From Scybalousia_A sp963540815 (GTDB taxonomy: Bacteria > Bacteroidota > Bacteroidia > Bacteroidales > P3), in NCBI GenBank assembly GCA_963540815.1, contig CAUTQY010000005.1, forward strand, positions 1-64,000: a DNA stretch of 64,000 nucleotides, in the 5' to 3' direction. The notes beneath the pieces were generated by a model. It saw nothing but the letters and a program-made list of their open reading frames with translations, did not search any database and was not told where the DNA came from. Shown one piece after another: positions 53,753 to 61,930 of the stretch (positions are counted from its first letter, which is position 1; each line of letters begins with the position of its first letter). The position numbers were made by a program, and so were the translations under genes.

Positions 53753-54898
53753 CTATCTTGAAACTAATTGTTTTGTAGTCTCTATATTTTTATCTGCATA
53801 AAGGACAACATCCCTTATAACCAATTTTTCAATGGCACGAATAAATACTTCCATAAAATCAAAATCTATTTCTCCCGTAGAAGTAATGGGAAGCGAAATC
53901 CGTAAACCTTTAACTTTAATCCAATCTGCTTTATTTGCCCAACTAAATTGGTCTTTTGTCTTTTTGGCTATTAAACAAGCAAAGAATAGATAGTGAACAC
54001 TATTCAAATTTTTGTATATGTATTTTATAGCATACGCACCTTGTAATATTGTAAATTTATGGCTTTGATAATATGTCGCACCGGCAGAACCATTAGAAGC
54101 AATACTAATTTTGTCTTTTATTCCAAGATTAGCGATGATTGAGGCTGCAACCAAATAAATTCTTGCCTGTTGACTAAGACCTTTTTCGCTTCTGTAAAAT
54201 ATCATTATTAAGTTTTACGAGGTTGGCATCAATTTCGTTTTCTCTTTGTTCAATTGCTATTTGTTTTTCTTGTTCGGAAAGATAAAGAGATTTGATTTTC
54301 TTTGTAAAATCGTCAAAATTCTCTTTTTTGAGAAAAGAAAAATCCTTATACTTTCCTATTTCCTGTCCAAAGCCATAGTTTTTATTGGAAACACAATAAA
54401 CACCTATTTCATATTGAAGTTTACAGTTATGGTCTTTGTAGTCTGTCATTCCTATGGCTATAATGCTTTCATAACTTGTGTAATGTAAAATAGCGTTTGC
54501 GTAATGCACCGCACCATTTACGGCATAGTCTTTTATAGTCTTAATATCTATTTCGTTTCCTTTTCTATTACTTACCTGTCCCTGCGCATTAAGGTAAACA
54601 AGTTTATCTTTATAACCCTTGTATTCAATTAAAACCGGGAAATATTCTAACTCTGAGTTTTGTAAAAGTAGCTTACAATCCGGTCTGTTACCGCCTTTAC
54701 CTCCGGATTTTGAGGCATATTCGTTTAGGGCATTATCTATTTCAATCTATTTCAGTATTCAGATTTTCTTGTTCTACTTTGAAATCAAGTTTATATTCTC
54801 TAAGCCAATTATTTGCCAATATTGCAATATTCGGTTCTACCGACTGCGCGTACCTTTTGCCATAAAGTTTTTTTCTGTCTGTGTTAAAAATTAATCAT
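53753..54898 (-). pseudogene. Remnant of a fused restriction-modification enzyme (type IIG/BcgI-like)
   Basis: Three frames and a deletion describe a wrecked R-M gene. The N-terminal nuclease part reads RKKLYGKRYAQSVEPNIAIL, then LNEYASKSGGKGGNRPDCK and LIEYKG (PD-ExK-like), then IKDYAVNGAVHYANAIL, as in BcgI-like bifunctional enzymes. The C-terminal part (ISIASNGSAGATYYQ, SWANKADWIKVKGLRISLPI, GEIDFDFMEVFI) matches a type I-like specificity/TRD end. The methyltransferase core between ANLGIKDK and ISIASNG is absent. Breaks: A5 near 54886-54890 separates the ATG (54898) from the frame; a 10-bp tandem duplication sits at 54735-54754; another frame change is near 54180-54200. The ATG overlaps the prmA stop. 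Confidence 0.85.
54735..54754. repeat. Exact 10-bp tandem duplication breaking the R-M remnant
   Basis: ATCTATTTCA occurs twice in direct succession. Removing one copy restores the frame (NTEID|NALNEYASK). Confidence 0.9.
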
Positions 54899-55736
54899 TT
54901 ATCTTTTGTAATAGTATCAAAGCCCAAGTTTCTTTCTCTCTTATCTCCGTTGTTTGATAACCGAGGTTGTCTGCAAAATCTTGCATTTCCTTTGTGTTAT
55001 CTATATAAAAACCGCTGAGAATGAGAAAAGCACCGTTTTTTATGTGTCGGTTATAGATACGGAGGTTTTCTTTTAGGATGTTAAGGTTGATGTTTGCAAT
55101 AAAAATATCAAAACCTTTGTCCTCGCTTATAACCTCCGCTCCGCCTTGTTTAACGGAAAGTATTACATTGTTGGACAAAGCATTTTCCAGAGTATTTGCG
55201 TATGCCCAAGAGTCTATATCTATTGACTCCACGTAAGCGGCGCCCATCTTTTTGGCAAGTATTCCCAAAACTCCGGTACCACAACCCATATCCATAACTT
55301 GTTTGCCTTCCATATCCATGGACAAAAGCAAATCTATTATCATATAAGTTGTCGGATGCGTGGCTGTGCCAAAACTTTGTCTGGGATTTATGATAATATC
55401 ATACAAAACATTTTCTTTGGCTTGGTTACTTCTGTGAATAAAACATTTGTCGGAAAATCTTACGCTGGGAGAGGTCTCCTCCCAAAGAAAGTTCCAATTT
55501 TGGTCTTCAATAAAATTGATGTCGTATTTTATTTTGTCTTTATCGGAAAAATAAGACTCCTCTATTATTTGGGGTAAAAGTTTTGCCTTGAAATCATTTT
55601 GCGGAGCGTACGCTTCAAAACCTTCGCTATTGTCCGCAAAACTATCAAAGCCTGCCTGCAATAAAGCATCTTTAAACAATTCCGTTTTCCACCCCTCTTT
55701 TTCGGGAAGGGAAAATACCACTTGAAAGTAATTCAT
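54891..55736 (-). CDS. prmA: Ribosomal protein L11 methyltransferase
   Basis: A 281-aa SAM-dependent methyltransferase. It has a divergent N-terminal substrate-binding part, a class I core with VMDMGCGTGVLGILAKKMGA (motif I, near 150) and the IANINLNILKENL motif, and a preceding NPRQSFGTATHPTTYM signature of PrmA. It methylates L11 in the 50S subunit. Its stop overlaps the start of the broken R-M gene, and tpiA precedes it by 7 nt. Confidence 0.93.
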   Translation of the reverse strand: MNYFQVVFSLPEKEGWKTELFKDALLQAGFDSFADNSEGFEAYAPQNDFKAKLLPQIIEESYFSDKDKIKYDINFIEDQNWNFLWEETSPSVRFSDKCFIHRSNQAKENVLYDIIINPRQSFGTATHPTTYMIIDLLLSMDMEGKQVMDMGCGTGVLGILAKKMGAAYVESIDIDSWAYANTLENALSNNVILSVKQGGAEVISEDKGFDIFIANINLNILKENLRIYNRHIKNGAFLILSGFYIDNTKEMQDFADNLGYQTTEIREKETWALILLQKIND

Positions 55737-55743
55737 AGATTAC

Positions 55744-56505
55744 TTACTGAAAACTGCAAGCAATTTCTATAAAGTCTTTTGCTTTCAAAGAAGCGCCGCC
55801 TATAAGTCCTCCGTCCACATCAGGCATTGCAAACAATTCGGAAGCATTTTTGGGGTTGCAACTACCACCGTAAAGAATGGAAACCTCTTGAGCTACGTCT
55901 TCGTTGTATTTTTCCTTTATGAGTCCGCGTATAAAAGCATGTATTTCTTGTGCTTGTTCTTTGGAGGCCGTTTTGCCCGTGCCTATTGCCCAAACAGGTT
56001 CATATGCTATAATACATCTTTGCATATCTTCGGCTTTTAAGTGGAATATACCCTCCGTTACTTGTGAGCGTATAATATCAAAATGCAGATCTGCCTCTCT
56101 TTGTTCCAAACTCTCGCCTACACACATTATTGGGGTAATGTCCTTTTTTAATAATAGGTCTATTTTTTTTGCAACGTCCTCATTGGTTTCAAAAAAATAT
56201 TTTCTTCTCTCGCTATGCCCCACTATACAATAATCTACTGCCATACTTTTGAGCATAGAGGCGGATATTTCTCCCGTATAAGCGCCGTTATCAAATTTTG
56301 CAACATTCTGAGCACCAACGAAAAAATTAGCATCCTCACTAACGTCACTTACCAACTCTAAAAAAGGAAAAGGCGGACAAATAATAATATCTACGTCTGT
56401 GGTATCGTACTCTCTAAGTGTTTCTTCTATGGAATTTATAAGGTCGTCTGCCTCGGCAAAATTTTTATTCATTTTCCAATTTCCAGCAACAATGTTTCTT
56501 CTCAT
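55744..56505 (-). CDS. tpiA: Triose-phosphate isomerase
   Basis: A 253-aa TIM barrel with intact catalytic residues: Lys in NWKMNK (near 12), His in VGHSERR (near 98) and Glu in IAYEPVWAIGTGKTAS (near 170). It interconverts glyceraldehyde-3-phosphate and dihydroxyacetone phosphate in glycolysis. It lies upstream of prmA and has a TAACTTTG box on the minus strand at 56549-56556. Confidence 0.97.
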   Translation of the reverse strand: MRRNIVAGNWKMNKNFAEADDLINSIEETLREYDTTDVDIIICPPFPFLELVSDVSEDANFFVGAQNVAKFDNGAYTGEISASMLKSMAVDYCIVGHSERRKYFFETNEDVAKKIDLLLKKDITPIMCVGESLEQREADLHFDIIRSQVTEGIFHLKAEDMQRCIIAYEPVWAIGTGKTASKEQAQEIHAFIRGLIKEKYNEDVAQEVSILYGGSCNPKNASELFAMPDVDGGLIGGASLKAKDFIEIACSFQ

Positions 56506-56548
56506 ATTCTATTGTTTATTTGGTTTTATTTGTTATCTTACGCGGTTG

Positions 56549-56556
56549 CAAAGTTA
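56549..56556 (-). promoter_or_regulatory. -7 box (TAACTTTG) of tpiA-prmA
   Basis: TAACTTTG on the minus strand, 43 nt before the tpiA start codon; the spacing to any TTTG element is poor. Confidence 0.5.
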
Positions 56557-56630
56557 TACCAAAAAGTTTGAAAATAGAAATTTAACAAAAAAATACTCAA
56601 AAATAGAAATATGAGTTTGTTTAATTTTAT

Positions 56631-56638
56631 TAACTTTG
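56631..56638 (+). promoter_or_regulatory. -7 box (TAACTTTG) of rnfA
   Basis: TAACTTTG 22 nt before the preferred rnfA start at 56661, divergent from the tpiA promoter. Confidence 0.55.
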
Positions 56639-56660
56639 CAATTTGAAAATATATGAAATT

Positions 56661-57239
56661 ATGGAATACTTAAAGATTTTTATTTTTGCAGTCTTTGTAA
56701 GTAATGTGGTCTTGAGCCAATTTTTGGGTATTTGTCCTTTCTTGGGAGTTTCCAATAAGGTTAGTACGGCAACGGGTATGGGTTTGGCAGTGGTGTTCGT
56801 TATGACTTTGGCAACTTTGGTTACCTATCCCATACAATATTATTTGTTAGTGCCTTTAAAGTTGGAGTTCTTGCAAACTATTATGTTTATTTTGGTTATT
56901 GCCGCCTTGGTACAAATGGTGGAAATAGTTCTAAAAAAAATATCCCCTGCCTTGTATCAATCTTTGGGTGTATTCCTTCCTTTGATTACTACAAACTGCG
57001 CTGTTTTGGGTGTGGCAATAGTTGTAATTCAAAAAGAATTTTCACTTTTGCCCGGCTTGATGTATAGTTTTTCTATGGCCGTTGGTTTTACGGTTGCACT
57101 TGTGCTTTTTGCAGGTATAAGGGAGCATTTGGACCTAATGAAAATGCCAAAGGGTATGAAAGGCGCACCTATCTCACTAATAGCAGCAGGTATATTGGCA
57201 ATGGCATTTATGGGTTTTGCGGGTTTGGTAAAATTGTAA
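56661..57239 (+). CDS. rnfA: Electron transport complex subunit RnfA/RsxA
   Basis: A 192-aa, six-helix membrane protein. The start at 56661 (MEYLKIFIFAVFVSNVVLSQ) matches homologs better than 56643. Family motifs: FLGICPFLGVSNKVSTATGMG and SPALYQSLGVFLPLITTNCA. RnfA is one of the membrane subunits of the Rnf complex, which couples ferredoxin oxidation to NAD reduction and ion pumping. The other five subunits (B, C, D, G, E) are not next to it in this window, whereas rnfA usually ends an rnfBCDGEA operon. It may have been moved away from its partners. Confidence 0.93.
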   Translation: MEYLKIFIFAVFVSNVVLSQFLGICPFLGVSNKVSTATGMGLAVVFVMTLATLVTYPIQYYLLVPLKLEFLQTIMFILVIAALVQMVEIVLKKISPALYQSLGVFLPLITTNCAVLGVAIVVIQKEFSLLPGLMYSFSMAVGFTVALVLFAGIREHLDLMKMPKGMKGAPISLIAAGILAMAFMGFAGLVKL

Positions 57240-57299
57240 AAAATACATAAACCAAATAAAAAGTGGTTTGATAAATTTTTATCGGACTACTTTTTTTAA

Positions 57300-57307
57300 T
57301 AAATTTG
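57300..57307 (+). promoter_or_regulatory. -7 box (TAAATTTG) of pheS
   Basis: TAAATTTG 26 nt before the pheS start; upstream TTTG spacing is not ideal. Confidence 0.5.
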
Positions 57308-57332
57308 CACTTACAAAACAATATCTGCCACT

Positions 57333-58367
57333 ATGGAGGAAATAATAAACAAACATATTGAAAAGATAAAGCAAATATCTTCTGCAACAAAGCAGGAGCT
57401 GGAAAGTATAAGAATAGAATACCTCGGCAAAAAAGGTGTAATGAATGATTTATTTGCCAAATTCAAAGAAGTTGCGCCAGAAAAAAGGAAAGAATTGGGC
57501 ATAAAACTTAATGAACTGAAGCAAGTAGCACAATCAAAAATAGAGGAATTAAAAGAAAAAGCAGATAAGACAGCCGAGCAAACAAAACCTAAGGAGGATT
57601 TGACCAAGCCTATGGAAAAATTTACTTTTGGTTCCGCGCATCCTCTTACTTTGGTTAGAAAAGAAATTATTGATATTTTTTCGCGTATAGGTTACACCGT
57701 CGAGGAAGGACCGGAAATAGAGGACGATTGGCATGTATTTTCCGCTTTGAATTTTCCGCCGGAGCATCCTGCAAGAGATATGCAAGATACGTTTTTTGTG
57801 GAAAACGGCAGACAGGACGGCAATGATGTACTTTTGCGTACTCATACCTCTTCGGTTCAGGTAAGAGTTATGGAAAATAACAAACCGCCCATACGTATTA
57901 TTGCCCCCGGCAGAGTGTTTAGAAACGAACCCATATCGGCAAGAGCGCATTGTATTTTTCATCAGGTGGAGGGGTTATATATAGACAAAGGGGTTTCTTT
58001 TGCGGATTTGAAACAAAATCTTCTCTATTTTGTTAAGGAAATGTTTGGCGAAAATACACAAATACGTTTGCGACCTTCTTACTTTCCTTTTACCGAGCCG
58101 AGTGCCGAAATGGATATTTCTTGTACTATTTGCAAGGGAGACGGATGCAATATTTGTAAGCATACGGGCTGGTTGGAAATAATGGGTTGCGGAATGGTAG
58201 ACCCTAACGTTTTGGAAGCCTCCGGTATAGATAGCAAAGAATACTCGGGCTTTGCTTTTGGTATGGGTATAGAAAGGATAGCAATGTTGAAATATGACGT
58301 AAAAGATTTACGACAATATTTTGAAAATGATATAAGATTTTTGAAACAATTTGCAAACTACATATAA
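57333..58367 (+). CDS. pheS: Phenylalanine--tRNA ligase alpha subunit
   Basis: A 344-aa class II synthetase subunit. A coiled-coil N-terminus (to about 90, for example ELGIKLNELKQVAQSKIEELK) contacts tRNA. The catalytic core has motif 2 around PGRVFRNEPISARAHCIFHQVEG, and motif 3 is the final GFAFGMGIERIAMLKYDVKDLRQYF. The cysteine-rich CTICKGDGCNICKHTGW lies near 265. It charges tRNA-Phe with the beta subunit, whose gene is not adjacent. It is the last native gene before the mobile DNA. Confidence 0.96.
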   Translation: MEEIINKHIEKIKQISSATKQELESIRIEYLGKKGVMNDLFAKFKEVAPEKRKELGIKLNELKQVAQSKIEELKEKADKTAEQTKPKEDLTKPMEKFTFGSAHPLTLVRKEIIDIFSRIGYTVEEGPEIEDDWHVFSALNFPPEHPARDMQDTFFVENGRQDGNDVLLRTHTSSVQVRVMENNKPPIRIIAPGRVFRNEPISARAHCIFHQVEGLYIDKGVSFADLKQNLLYFVKEMFGENTQIRLRPSYFPFTEPSAEMDISCTICKGDGCNICKHTGWLEIMGCGMVDPNVLEASGIDSKEYSGFAFGMGIERIAMLKYDVKDLRQYFENDIRFLKQFANYI

Positions 58368-58491
58368 CAACCAATAAAAAGGTTAGAAAAAAAATAAAAA
58401 TCAATTATTTGTTATGCAAAACCGCAGTATTGTTTTGTTATAGTAACCGGTTTTTGGTACAGAAAATAAAGAGGAAGTGAATATTATAAAT
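58368..58491 (+). other. Flank left of the RIT element
   Basis: AT-rich sequence like the native chromosome; no gene or terminator. It is not the missing part of pcfJ, which would be expected here if the RIT had inserted cleanly. Confidence 0.6.
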
Positions 58492-58521
58492 CATTATGGA
58501 GAGTGTAATATTATGCGGAGT
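58492..58521 (+). repeat. Left terminal inverted repeat of the RIT element
   Basis: Identical over 30 bases to the reverse complement of 61901-61930. Confidence 0.92.
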
Positions 58522-58578
58522 GTTACAAATAATTCTATGTATATCAATAGTATAATTGGTAAACGCTCCGCATAAAGA

Positions 58579-59586
58579 TTATAGATTTTTTAAGAAGTCC
58601 ATAAGATTCTTATCTTTAGACCAATCGGGATACTCTATTTTTTCTTTAATTGGAAATGCCTTCTCAAGTATTGCCCGTTTTGCATTTACATCAAGTCTAG
58701 CATATGTTTCTGTGGTTTTAACTGATACATGTCCCAGCCAGTCACGTATAACAATCATATTGTAGCCTGCTTGTAATAAATGCATTGCCTTACTATGCCT
58801 CAAAATGTGTGGTGATATTGATGCAGGCATGGGCATATCCTTTATTCTTGAGGTGTATTTCTTCAGGATGTAGGTAATCCCACTACGACTGAGAGCCTCT
58901 TTGTGCTGATTGAAGAAGAGCGGATAATCCTGCTTTTCCGGCATGTTCAGCTTATTCTCTCGTATGTAGTTTGTCAGTAGTATCGTTGTATTTTCAACAA
59001 TGGGGACAACTCGGCTTTTCCGTCCTTTTCCCCTCAATGTGATGTTGGCAGACAATCCATTGTTAAAACTACGGATTTTCAAATCACATAATTCCTGTAC
59101 TCTGGCCCCTGTATCGTAAAGTACACATAAGAGCACTGCATCTCTTCTTTCCCTTGTTATCTGTAAATCAGGTTCTAAAAGTAGACGTTCCACTTGTTCT
59201 TTGCTGAGATAGTTTAAGACAGGAGAGTCTTTCTTACGATAGGGTATATTCATAATAGTCTGGCTAGTATAGATACATTCTGGGATTTCCGACTGGAGAT
59301 AATGGTAAAAGGAATGTATGGCAGCTAAACGACTATTTAGTGTAGAATCTGAGCATGAACGGTCCTTTTGCAGCCAGTTCAAGAAATCACAAATAGCCTG
59401 TTTGTCTATCTGCTTCAGAGATAGTTTCGTTACTGGAATGGAGCGTTGCTCCTCAAAGAACTGCATTAATAGTCTAAAGGTATGACTATAGGCAGATATG
59501 GTGTTTCTACTCAGATTCCTACTGTCCATTAAGAACACATTGAAATATCTTGTCAGATGATATGCAAAGTCTGTTGGATTTTTCAT
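58579..59586 (-). CDS. Tyrosine recombinase, third RIT gene
   Basis: A 335-aa site-specific recombinase. An N-terminal SAM-like core-binding domain (NLSRNTISAYSHTFRLL) is followed by the catalytic domain with the first Arg in YDTGARVQELCDL, HILRHSKAMHLL, GHVSVKTTETYARLD and nucleophile Tyr in the last. It overlaps the upstream gene by ATGA, so translation is coupled. The inverted partial repeat at 58565-58574 lies just after its stop. Confidence 0.92.
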   Translation of the reverse strand: MKNPTDFAYHLTRYFNVFLMDSRNLSRNTISAYSHTFRLLMQFFEEQRSIPVTKLSLKQIDKQAICDFLNWLQKDRSCSDSTLNSRLAAIHSFYHYLQSEIPECIYTSQTIMNIPYRKKDSPVLNYLSKEQVERLLLEPDLQITRERRDAVLLCVLYDTGARVQELCDLKIRSFNNGLSANITLRGKGRKSRVVPIVENTTILLTNYIRENKLNMPEKQDYPLFFNQHKEALSRSGITYILKKYTSRIKDMPMPASISPHILRHSKAMHLLQAGYNMIVIRDWLGHVSVKTTETYARLDVNAKRAILEKAFPIKEKIEYPDWSKDKNLMDFLKNL

Positions 59587-60572
59587 TTTGTTTCGATTTT
59601 AGTTGTGGGTATTATGTTTCCTAGTCTTTTTTCAAGAGTTTCTCTTACATCTTCTATCATATCGGTGGAAAAATGTAGATAATACTCAGTGTCATCAATA
59701 TTAATATGTCCAAGATATTCTTGAAGCACAGGAAGGTATGCATGAAGATTCTTGCCTTGTTTCATCCATTTTCTCAAACAATTGACTGCGAATGTGTGAC
59801 GAAAGGAATGTACGTTTGGAGCCCCTATTTCTCCAATATCGGTTTTCCCGCTATGTGAAATCCTTGCATTCCACAAAAATCTTCGAAAATTTCGATACAC
59901 ATTACCTGCAGTCATAGGCTTACCGTTTCTCCCAGGAAAGAACGGGGCTTCAGGGATAGATAACAAATGAACGGTATCATGAAAGTCCTTCATCCTATTC
60001 ATTAAATCGGGATGTACTGGTATCTGCCTTACTCTATTGTTTTTTGTATGGTTAAGCGTAAGGATACCTCTTTCCAAATCAACATCCTTCACCTGTAACA
60101 ACCGTGCCTCTGAAACCCGCAGTCCACAGCAGTATAGAAGACGGAAAAATACAGGCATAACTAAATGGCGAAGTGGAACAATATGACTGACATTACAGGT
60201 TTTATCTATTGTGCTAAAGAATCGTTTGATCTCTTCATCACTATAGATATATGGTCTGTATTTGACCTTCTTGGGCATTACTCCCTTGGGTAGTGAATAC
60301 GCTTCAATTCCCTTTGCACTACAAAACTTTGCAAATTGGTTAACAGGAGAACACTTGGTCTCAATTGTCGAAGGGTGCTTCCCTCTATGGTGAGACAGCC
60401 AATTGAAGACTAATTCTTTGTCAAGGATTACCGTGTCAGGAAAATTTACAACACAATAAAGATCGAACTCTCGGAGTATTTTTGCCTGTTCGGTGTATTT
60501 GTAGCCCAAGTTCACTTTCTGTTCAATAAACTCTTTTATAAGCTCTGCAAAATTTGATTTCAATTCTTTCAT
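59583..60572 (-). CDS. Tyrosine recombinase, second RIT gene
   Basis: A recombinase of 329 aa, starting at ATG 60572 (MKELKSNFAEL), which gives an ATGA overlap with the first gene, the same as the next junction; an upstream in-frame start at 60596 is less likely. The catalytic residues are in CCGLRVSEARLLQVKD, HSFRHTFAVNCLRK and the closing YLGHINIDDTEYYLHFS (Tyr). The N-terminal half is a SAM-like DNA-binding domain. The middle is longer than in a minimal integrase. Confidence 0.92.
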   Translation of the reverse strand: MKELKSNFAELIKEFIEQKVNLGYKYTEQAKILREFDLYCVVNFPDTVILDKELVFNWLSHHRGKHPSTIETKCSPVNQFAKFCSAKGIEAYSLPKGVMPKKVKYRPYIYSDEEIKRFFSTIDKTCNVSHIVPLRHLVMPVFFRLLYCCGLRVSEARLLQVKDVDLERGILTLNHTKNNRVRQIPVHPDLMNRMKDFHDTVHLLSIPEAPFFPGRNGKPMTAGNVYRNFRRFLWNARISHSGKTDIGEIGAPNVHSFRHTFAVNCLRKWMKQGKNLHAYLPVLQEYLGHINIDDTEYYLHFSTDMIEDVRETLEKRLGNIIPTTKIETK

Positions 60573-61789
60573 GATTCGTCTATGGTTAGGGCGCATTCTG
60601 ATAGTAATCCAATACTACTTTTCAGATAAATTGCCGTGGTTTTTGAATTTACATGTCCCATAAGCTGGGCGATGTCTTCTACAGGATAATGTTTCTCCAT
60701 TAATGATGTCGCATAGGTGTGGCGGAGTGAATGCATTCCATATTTTTTATCGTGTGGTACATGAATATGAGCTAATTTTAGGTATCGGAGAAGCATTCCA
60801 TCCAGGCTTGCAGCTGCTGCGAACGGACGATACGGAGGGGTGTGAGTTACGAATATTTCCTGACATCCACATTTGGGACGCCCATGTTTAATATAGTCTA
60901 TGATAGCCCATCCAATGGAAGAAAGTAGCGGATAGGTGACTGCGCGTCTGGACTTACTCTGTATAATGTCTATACGATGTCTATCCCAGTCTATGTTATG
61001 AAAAGTCATTTTACGAATATCGACCGCTCGCATGCCAAGCATACTGGCTAACAATACTATTGCATAATCTCGTTTCCCAGAAGGATTTCCTTTGTCAATT
61101 GTTTCCAATAATTTTTCCAACGTTTCTTCTTCCCATACAGAGGGAATCCGGGACTTTTGAGATACCTTTACTTTCGGTAGGCTATCCGATAAATCAGTTA
61201 ATAAATATCCATGTTCATGGAGATAGCGCAAAAAGCTCTTTATCCCACTGAAAGTGAACTCAACCATTTTCGGGGCATAGCCGAATAATGTCTTTACGAA
61301 ATCGACAAGAATGGTAGAAGACAGATCTTCAATAAGAATCCCCTCGGCTTCGATAAAGTATAAAAGTTTCCGCGCAGATCTTCCATATCCTTCAACGGTA
61401 TAGGGAGCATAGTGCCTATTACAGTAGGATTGGAATCCTTCAAAAATCTCCCAATACTTCCCCTTGATAGGAGTGTACATTTTACCGAAGCTACGCCTAA
61501 AGGTGACTTTGTTGAACTTATACTCACTTAACAAGCAGATACTCCTATAAAGTTGCTTGTCTTGTGAGTCTAAAATTCCCTGCTCACGTTTCTCAAAAAA
61601 ATAGCATTCTTCTTCCAGAATTTGTAATGCAATATTTAACGAGAAATATTCCTCGCCTTTTGCCTTGAAGCAGTCTAAAAGATGATTCCATGCTTTGTTG
61701 TAAGCATGGATAGTCTTCTTGTGGTATCCACTGTTTGTTAGCTCTTTAACCATAAGAGCCACCAATTCTTCTATTTTTATTTTTTGCAT
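60569..61789 (-). CDS. Tyrosine recombinase, first RIT gene
   Basis: A 406-aa recombinase, the longest of the three. Residues to about 100 form an extra helical region, then a SAM-like domain, then the catalytic domain with LGMRAVDIRKMTFHNID, MHSLRHTYATSLMEKHY and LMGHVNSKTTAIYLK (Tyr). It is the first gene transcribed. A TATTTTTG box on the minus strand at 61839-61846 could be its promoter, without a matching TTTG. Confidence 0.92.
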   Translation of the reverse strand: MQKIKIEELVALMVKELTNSGYHKKTIHAYNKAWNHLLDCFKAKGEEYFSLNIALQILEEECYFFEKREQGILDSQDKQLYRSICLLSEYKFNKVTFRRSFGKMYTPIKGKYWEIFEGFQSYCNRHYAPYTVEGYGRSARKLLYFIEAEGILIEDLSSTILVDFVKTLFGYAPKMVEFTFSGIKSFLRYLHEHGYLLTDLSDSLPKVKVSQKSRIPSVWEEETLEKLLETIDKGNPSGKRDYAIVLLASMLGMRAVDIRKMTFHNIDWDRHRIDIIQSKSRRAVTYPLLSSIGWAIIDYIKHGRPKCGCQEIFVTHTPPYRPFAAAASLDGMLLRYLKLAHIHVPHDKKYGMHSLRHTYATSLMEKHYPVEDIAQLMGHVNSKTTAIYLKSSIGLLSECALTIDES

Positions 61790-61900
61790 AATATATAAGT
61801 TATTGGTTTCTGTTCGAATATAATATTAAAAGCCAATACAAAAATATTATGCACTGTATTTTTTGTATTTCCTTGTGATTATCAAATATTCAGTCTAATA

Positions 61901-61930
61901 ACTCCGCATAATATTACACTCTCCATAATG
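61901..61930 (-). repeat. Right terminal inverted repeat of the RIT element
   Basis: Perfect 30-bp inverted copy of 58492-58521. Its outer end abuts the codons for Met-His-His of the pcfJ fragment. Confidence 0.92.

Larger units (their letters stand above)
58492..61930 (-). mobile_element. RIT (recombinase-in-trio) element with 30-bp terminal inverted repeats
   Basis: A 3439-bp unit bounded by perfect 30-bp inverted repeats (58492-58521 and 61901-61930; outer end CATTATGGAGAG). It carries three tyrosine recombinase genes, each overlapping the next by ATGA. This is the layout of the known RIT family. Each end also holds an inner inverted partial copy of the repeat (CTCCGCATAA at 58565-58574; AATATTATGC at 61843-61852), probably further recombinase binding sites. 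All three recombinases keep their catalytic residues, so the element may be active. Base composition is intermediate between the native left side and the GC-richer right side. Confidence 0.9.

Noticed and set aside
58565..58574. Rho-independent terminator after the third recombinase
   Set aside because: The inverted partner lies 45 nt away at the RIT end and there is no T-run in the right place; a recombinase site is more likely.
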